Source: Desmodesmus armatus (lineage: Eukaryota; Chlorophyta; Chlorophyceae; Sphaeropleales; Scenedesmaceae). Taken from it: a stretch of DNA of 64,000 nucleotides. The position numbers were made by a program, and so were the translations under genes. Position 1 is the first letter of the stretch. Each line of letters opens with the position of its first letter. Below the pieces are notes generated by a model. That model worked only from the letters and a program-made list of their open reading frames with translations. It had not been told where the DNA came from and ran no database searches. The stretch covers positions 141,880-205,879 of the forward strand of contig VIIQ02000153.1 in NCBI GenBank assembly GCA_007449985.2, in the 5' to 3' direction. Of this stretch, positions 61,180 through 64,000 are shown piece by piece.

Positions 61180-61383
61180 TGGCACCAGGAGAACAACAAC
61201 CCTGACTGTGCATTGCAGAAAATCAGGTGCACCAAGCCACACGAAACCACCCTGCTGCGAGTGACGCTGCTGCAACAGCTGCTGTAGTCCACAGTGTCCA
61301 CAGGTGCTGCTGCAGCTGCAGCAGCCAAAGGGGCACCAGACGGGAGCAACAGAGCTGCTGCTGCTGCTGTTGAGGCTTCTAGC

Positions 61384-63135
61384 TTACTCCTCGTCCTCGC
61401 CCTCGTTCTCTGCAGGACACACACAGTGACGCAAGCAGGAGGTCAACATGGCATTCTTTGCTAACAGGGGACTGAGAAACAAGGCAACTTATGCATGCTT
61501 CCAGCCATGCTGTTCAAGAACGTGGGAAGGGAGAACAATGGGACGGGGTCCTTGGCACATGTTAGCAAGGCCGCATGCAAAACGGTCGCATGGCAGCAGC
61601 ACGCATGTTTGCCAGGCAGTACACCACACTGCCCCTCTCACCACAGGTGCTACTACATGGCGTCAAATGAGCTGCTGACAACCAACTGAGCCCGTCACCT
61701 GCCTGCGTTTACTGTACCATCCCAACAGAGTATACAGCAGCCACCCCCCCCCCCCCCCACACGACCACCAGCCCCACAACCACCACCTCAAGTCACAACC
61801 GCCAGCCAGCCACGTACCTGCGATGTTGAAGTAGCGCAGCTCGTATGTGTTCCTGTCCTTGTTGTGTGCGATGACGCGCAGCCAGTCGCGCACGTTGTGC
61901 TTCTTCAGGTACTCTTGGTCAAGTACTTGAGGTAGCGCTTGGACATGTGAGACTCGCTGGTCACGGTGACCTTGTTCTTGTCACGGGACACCCTGGCGTT
62001 ATGATGTCATTTGTGTGATTGTGATGGTGAGGATTGCATGTGGGGAGGGAGGGGAGCAGGGAGGGAGGGGGGAGGCAGGACAGGGCAGGAGGCAGGGCAG
62101 ACAAGGGGGGCACATGTCAGCAATAGGTGCTGAGCTTACTGTGGAAGTGGGGGGTGGTAGCACAGCACAGTTCAGCAGTGCGCTTACAAGCGCTGGTCAG
62201 TAAAGCAGCAGCATCAGGTGTTGGCTGACGCATGGCAAGGCAGGCATAGCAGCTGCTGCTGCTGCGCGCTGGCCTCTGCTGCAGGTGCCACCCGCTGGCC
62301 TGATCGACCGCTAAGTGGTATGCACGCTGCTAGGGCCACTCCTGAGCTGGCTGCAGCAGCTGATTCATAAAACGAGTCATCCTTTTGTGCTTGTTGACCC
62401 CAGCAGACTGGTGAGATACCTCTTGGTTGCACCAGCTGCTCAAACAGGGCACTGATTGCACCCCACCCCCTACCAAAAAGACTCTCAAAACGCCTGCCTC
62501 GTCACCAATACCCCCAGCACACAGCGCTATGGCTGTCCCTTGCCGAACTTCTGCTGCTCAGCTACTCGCTGGTGACACAGCTGCCCGCTGGTGACTAATT
62601 GCCTGGATGTGCCTGCTGTTTTTGCCTACTACTGCTGACTGCAGGCCTCCATGCACTGCTGGGCTATGCCTGCTGACAATCTGTGCGGCGCTGGTCGCAC
62701 CTTCACGACATCACCAAGGACACCGGCCTTGCCGTCGACCTGCAGCAGCAGCAGCAGAAGGACAGGGAAGAGCAGGTCAGCATGCATGATCCACAACGGG
62801 TGCGCTGCAGCAATGCAGGGTGATGCTAAAACCTTGACAAGCAGTTTCCTGCTGTGGAACTCTCAGATCTGCCTCACAACTTGGAACAAGACCAATGATG
62901 CATTAAGCCGCCAGCTTTGCTGTCTGCACCGCATCATGCTTGTGGGCTGCCAACAGCACCAATCTACTGCTCTGCTGCTGTGGTCCCCCGCACCTTGATC
63001 TTCTGCTCCAGGAACTTCTCGAAGCTGGAGATCTCCATAATCTTGTCATCGACTGGCTTGCTGCAGTCGATGGTGAAAGTGAGGGCCTTGGCCTCTTTGC
63101 GGCCGCCTTGGGCTTCTTCACGACGGAGACACCAT
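61384..63135 (-). CDS. RPL22: 60S ribosomal protein eL22 (several single-base frame breaks)
   Basis: Exons 63135-62994, 62739-62701, 61992-61818 and 61409-61384. The protein is clear eL22: [84 protein letters not shown] and [16 protein letters not shown], about 127 residues as usual. It is a structural component of the large subunit. The frame breaks in four places. A base is missing near 63120-63126 (after MVSP) and near 63093 (before KEAKALTF). There is an extra G at the exon 3 acceptor (61991-61993, GGG for GG). A base is missing near 61913 (TKKYLKK). All are in runs of two or three identical bases, and residues show no other decay. Consensus errors fit best; a young pseudogene is the alternative. 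The intron after exon 3 carries a long sense-strand G-tract. Confidence 0.88.
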
Positions 63136-64000
63136 TTTAACAAGCTGTCGTCAAGACAATGAAGGTAGTGCAAGGGCAGGAAAGGACCGACCACGGTGCT
63201 GCGCTGCCGCTTTGCCCGTTTTGCAGCGCGTGGGTTTCTGTGCCAGGGCTTTACGATGTGGTGCCCAAGAGGGGAACTGAATGATCCCATGATTCTTTCC
63301 TGCCACAATCTCCTTACGTGAGACCACCTTTTACGAGCAGGGAGCTGAGTTGCTGCTGAACAGATCTCTGCCACAGCAGCACATCACAAGTGCAGCAGCA
63401 TGTTTCAATGACGTCTGTATGACTTAGAGAACGCCATGTTTGCAGTAGGTGTACCTGGGCTTAGTTGCTGGTCCCTGCCACATGCACATACCATCAGAGC
63501 GTGCCACCCTGTCACATCATAGCACACTGGGCCATAGCATTGACCGCACTCAGTTTACATCACCAACTGTACACCATACATATCCTCCCATTGCCACCCA
63601 CCACTCAGCAAGATATAAAGGGAGAACAGCCACAATGCATGACACGCTGCACTGACGCACAGTTGGCCCCACACCAACACCAACCAGCAGATGCTACAGC
63701 CCACTTGCCAGCTACTAGCAAGCAAGTGCCATTCAGCCCCACCACTGCAGGAACACCCATCTTATGACAGCTGCTGCAACACCCCAGCTGTCTCACTGCA
63801 ACAATGCACTGCCATGCTGGAACTCCAGCTATCCCAACCCCGCCATTTGCACATGCACCTCACATGCACCCCTATAAGACCCGTGAACCCAACGAGGCCC
63901 ATAAGTACCTGGTCCCGCAGCATGAAAAGCAATTCACCCACAGCAGCGGCTGGCTTACAACACCCAATCAGCACCCAGCTGCTGCTGCTGCTGCTTAGCA
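63136..64000. other. Upstream of RPL22 to window end
   Basis: This should hold the RPL22 5' flank. A TATAAA occurs on the plus strand at 63614. Near the end, 63804-63998 has open frames on both strands that look protein-like: plus MHPYKTREPNEAHKYLVPQH, minus GELLFMLRDQVLMGLVGFTG. I cannot decide between them or assign a gene. Confidence 0.3.

Larger units (their letters stand above)
60111..61383. other. Intergenic region between NOG1 start and RPL22 end
   Basis: Both neighbours are on the minus strand, so this holds the NOG1 promoter and the RPL22 3' flank. Apart from a diverged 125-bp duplication (listed next) and a TGTAA signal, I see no exon or RNA gene. No TATA box or initiator is obvious near 60110. 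Confidence 0.5.

Noticed and set aside
1..64000. Search for tRNA, rRNA, CRISPR arrays and hammerhead ribozymes
   Set aside because: No B-box with a matching acceptor stem, no rRNA-like block, and no spaced direct repeats. The CTGATGA words seen lack the GAAA partner and stems of a hammerhead, including near the RT gene.

Overview
The window reads as nuclear DNA of a green alga, most likely a chlorophycean of the Scenedesmaceae type. Genes are rich in spliceosomal GT-AG introns. Coding DNA is GC-rich and full of CAG/GCA runs that encode Ala/Gln tracts. TGTAA polyadenylation-type signals follow two genes. Two LRR genes near 25-29 kb look like the large F-box/LRR family I associate with Scenedesmaceae. 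The lineage is inferred from family resemblance only; no rRNA or organelle marker is present.

Left part (1-17 kb): repeat-bearing DNA without a firm gene, then a minus-strand one-pass membrane protein (4.9-6.3 kb). Next is a plus-strand four-exon gene (7.5-10.6 kb) that joins a signal anchor and a long Ala/Gln/His-rich region to a reverse transcriptase palm of Penelope-like type. After it comes a three-exon plus-strand gene (12.1-16.7 kb) with near-identical Ala/Gln-rich repeats of about 88 residues and an RGG/Gly-rich tail.

Middle part (17-42 kb): mostly gene-poor, with several tandem repeats, a 226-bp near-perfect foldback at 29.7 kb, a tail-anchored LRR gene and an F-box/LRR gene (both minus strand), and a poorly resolved plus-strand gene at 33.2-35.9 kb.

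Right part (43-64 kb): a clean seven-exon membrane protein gene of unknown family (43.0-46.4 kb), a 130-bp tandem repeat, the 3' end of a non-LTR retrotransposon (47.7-48.3 kb), then two minus-strand genes in the same direction. These are NOG1, the 60S assembly GTPase (13 exons, 686 codons, fully phase-consistent), and the 60S ribosomal protein eL22 (RPL22). Both act in the large ribosomal subunit, one in its assembly and one as a component.

Three things stand out. First, the RT palm gene, whose intron splits the catalytic core with matching phase. Second, NOG1 introns carry copies of the gene's own exon edges, splice sites included, at four places, and long sense-strand G-tracts after most 5' splice sites. 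Third, several otherwise good genes are broken by single-base changes in short homopolymers. NOG1 and the 43-kb gene are not, so the breaks are probably consensus errors rather than gene death, though eL22 has about four in under 400 nt.
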